Below, in pieces: positions 38,617 to 39,531 of a stretch of 39,531 bases of DNA (its first letter is position 1; each line of letters opens with the position of its first letter). The position numbers were made by a program, and so were the translations under genes. Origin of the DNA: a virus; the IMG/VR virus record IMGVR_UViG_3300006990_000071, positions 1-39,531 of that record. The stretch is one strand, 5' to 3'. Below the pieces are notes generated by a model. It saw only the letters and a list, made by a program, of their open reading frames with translations. It did no database searches and was not told the origin of the DNA.

Positions 38617-38617
38617 T

Positions 38618-38699
38618 GTTAACTGCCTATCATTGGTATTATATATATTATTATTTGTTTTTTAGTTTGGATTAACTCTTAACTGCCTATCAATGTTAT
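38618..38699. repeat. Dispersed direct repeat, array 2 (two copies, 60-nt spacing)
   Basis: Copies begin at 38618 (exact 25-nt match to 4074-4098) and 38678 (the core from the second base on matches through CAATG, like the copy at 4134). They fill the non-coding gap between a 34-aa gene and the 38161-38616 gene. Orientation and 60-nt period are the same as in array 1, while the sequence between copies differs. Confidence 0.9.
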
Positions 38700-38707
38700 A
38701 TATTATA

Positions 38708-38812
38708 TTATTTAGACTTATTACGTTTACCGTATTCTGAAGGTGGGACTTTATCTTGTTGTTTACTTTGAATAGATATCCAGTATGCCCATTGTTGTTC
38801 TAAATCACTCAT
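38708..38812 (-). CDS. Small hypothetical protein, 34 aa
   Basis: A 34-codon ORF beginning MSDLEQQWAYWISIQSKQQD and ending in a basic tail. Its ATG overlaps the stop of the preceding head gene (TAATG), with AGAAGGA 5-6 nt upstream inside that gene's last codons. The tight coupling and good ribosome site support translation. Trp-rich short proteins of this kind often occur near phage head genes; no function is known to me. Confidence 0.6.
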   Translation of the reverse strand: MSDLEQQWAYWISIQSKQQDKVPPSEYGKRNKSK

Positions 38813-39531
38813 TAATCTTTTAATCCTTCTACAAATATTTCTTTAGTTTCTTTTATAGACAGAGATTTTTTACTTTCTAAATGTTTATCCCATAAGTGCT
38901 TATCAGCTTTACGTGCTCCACTCTTACTGTCAAATAAGAAGGCATAGCAACGGGCTCTTGCCCAAGATTGTGGTGTTTGTCCCGGTCTATGTCCACTTGT
39001 TGCTGCAGCAGCTAAACCTTTATCATATACTTCTTCAATAATCTTCTTAGAAACACCACTTACTTTACTTGCAGCACGAATAAATTCATCTTTACCGGGC
39101 TTTTTAATCTCTTCTCTTACTTCATCAGCCTTTTTAGACTTAGTGCCTTTATTTTGTTCAGCTTTATCAAAATCGTAATCATCTCCAGGGAGTGGTCCAT
39201 AAATCTGTTCACCAGTCTCCTTGAAATGTTCTTGGCGTCTTTCTATTTCTTTTTCTCTTTCTCTCGCAATATCCTCAGGTAATCCTTCAAAGTATTGTGC
39301 TGGGTGTCCTTCTCCGTCTCCGTCAAAATCTACCTTAGCTTTTTCCATATCTTCTGAAGTTTTTCTATCTACTTCGTATAATAATTCTTCTACCCAAGCT
39401 AATGCTTCAAATCCACCCCATAACATATATGAGATATATCCTCTATCAGTCCAAGGTTTATCCTCGTTTGATGGCTTTGCGTTTTTCTTATGCCTTATAA
39501 GAAAGCTATACATTCTTTCAATGATGTTTAA
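38812..39531 (-). CDS. Head-region protein with DUF5824-like domain, 5' end probably outside window
   Basis: At least 233 aa. The frame is open to the window edge (codons LNIIER before the ATG at 39513, with no ribosome site), so the true start probably lies further right. IERMYSFLIRHKKN followed by the RGYISYMLWGGFEALAWVEE motif is a segment seen in phage head-associated proteins. The C-terminal ~95 residues (KDEFIRAASKVSGVSKKIIE, EVYDKGLAAAATSGHRPGQT, PQSWARARCYAFL) resemble DUF5824, in which GHRPG and a W-A-R-Y/F pattern are characteristic. The acidic middle (~65-125) is probably a linker. It precedes the protease gene cluster and may be the end of a larger portal- or protease-associated protein. 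Confidence 0.65.
   Translation of the reverse strand, partial: LNIIERMYSFLIRHKKNAKPSNEDKPWTDRGYISYMLWGGFEALAWVEELLYEVDRKTSEDMEKAKVDFDGDGEGHPAQYFEGLPEDIAREREKEIERRQEHFKETGEQIYGPLPGDDYDFDKAEQNKGTKSKKADEVREEIKKPGKDEFIRAASKVSGVSKKIIEEVYDKGLAAAATSGHRPGQTPQSWARARCYAFLFDSKSGARKADKHLWDKHLESKKSLSIKETKEIFVEGLKD

Noticed and set aside
1-39531. CRISPR array, IS element, integrase or attachment site
   Set aside because: No regularly spaced repeats beyond the two 60-nt pairs, no transposase or integrase motifs in any convincing gene, no tRNA gene fragment.

Overview
The window is a 39.5 kb, strongly AT-rich, gene-dense piece of a contractile-tailed (myovirus-type) Caudoviricetes genome, either a free phage or a prophage segment. 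The evidence is an ordered virion module on the minus strand: prohead protease, scaffold-like protein, major capsid protein, head-tail adaptors, tail terminator, sheath, tube, tail assembly chaperone with a probable frameshift, tape measure, baseplate hub and spike, gp25-like and J-like baseplate proteins, and tail fibres. The host is probably Gram-negative, because there is a lipobox lipoprotein and Sec-type signal peptides. It uses strong GGAG-type ribosome binding sites. No host genes, tRNA or CRISPR array are visible, so the host genus cannot be named. Portal and large terminase are not in the window and presumably lie beyond its edges.

Layout in the direction of minus-strand transcription, right to left. 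39.5-36.0 kb: head maturation (a partial DUF5824-like protein, a 34-aa protein, a hypothetical protein, the protease with an acidic tail, a scaffold-like coiled coil). 36.0-34.5 kb: major capsid protein, followed by a pseudoknot-like element ending in a terminator. 34.2-29.6 kb: connector, sheath and tube genes. 29.3-20.8 kb: chaperone, tape measure and central baseplate. 20.7-12.7 kb: peripheral baseplate and fibres. 12.75-10.2 kb: a tightly overlapped membrane and signalling cassette (holin-like protein, Cys-rich protein, class III nucleotidyl cyclase with C-terminal membrane segments, 2-TM coiled-coil protein, small protein, acidic Cys-rich lipoprotein, small helical protein).

10.0-4.8 kb is a patchwork in which plus-strand genes (an amidase endolysin, a PD-(D/E)XK nuclease, a RecU-like resolvase and small hypotheticals) alternate with minus-strand ones, with a candidate structured RNA at 4864-4978. 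4.7-2.6 kb is a minus-strand run of five overlapping genes with two putative membrane-anchored coiled-coil proteins. 2.4-0 kb holds a terminator-isolated GIY-YIG homing endonuclease, a terminase small subunit-like gene, tiny ORFs and a partial zinc ribbon gene.

The best candidate for an undescribed system is the cyclase cassette at 10.2-12.75 kb. A phage-encoded class III nucleotidyl cyclase fused to membrane segments overlaps a two-TM coiled-coil protein, next to a holin-like gene. The second notable feature is a pair of 60-nt-spaced direct repeats sharing an exact 25-nt core, found both inside a coding region at 4.1 kb and in a non-coding gap at 38.6 kb. Several structured non-coding elements (4864-4978, 8231-8294, 34355-34466, 36810-36870) and recurrent promoter-proximal motifs are also described. 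All domain calls are from reading motifs by eye; no database search was run.
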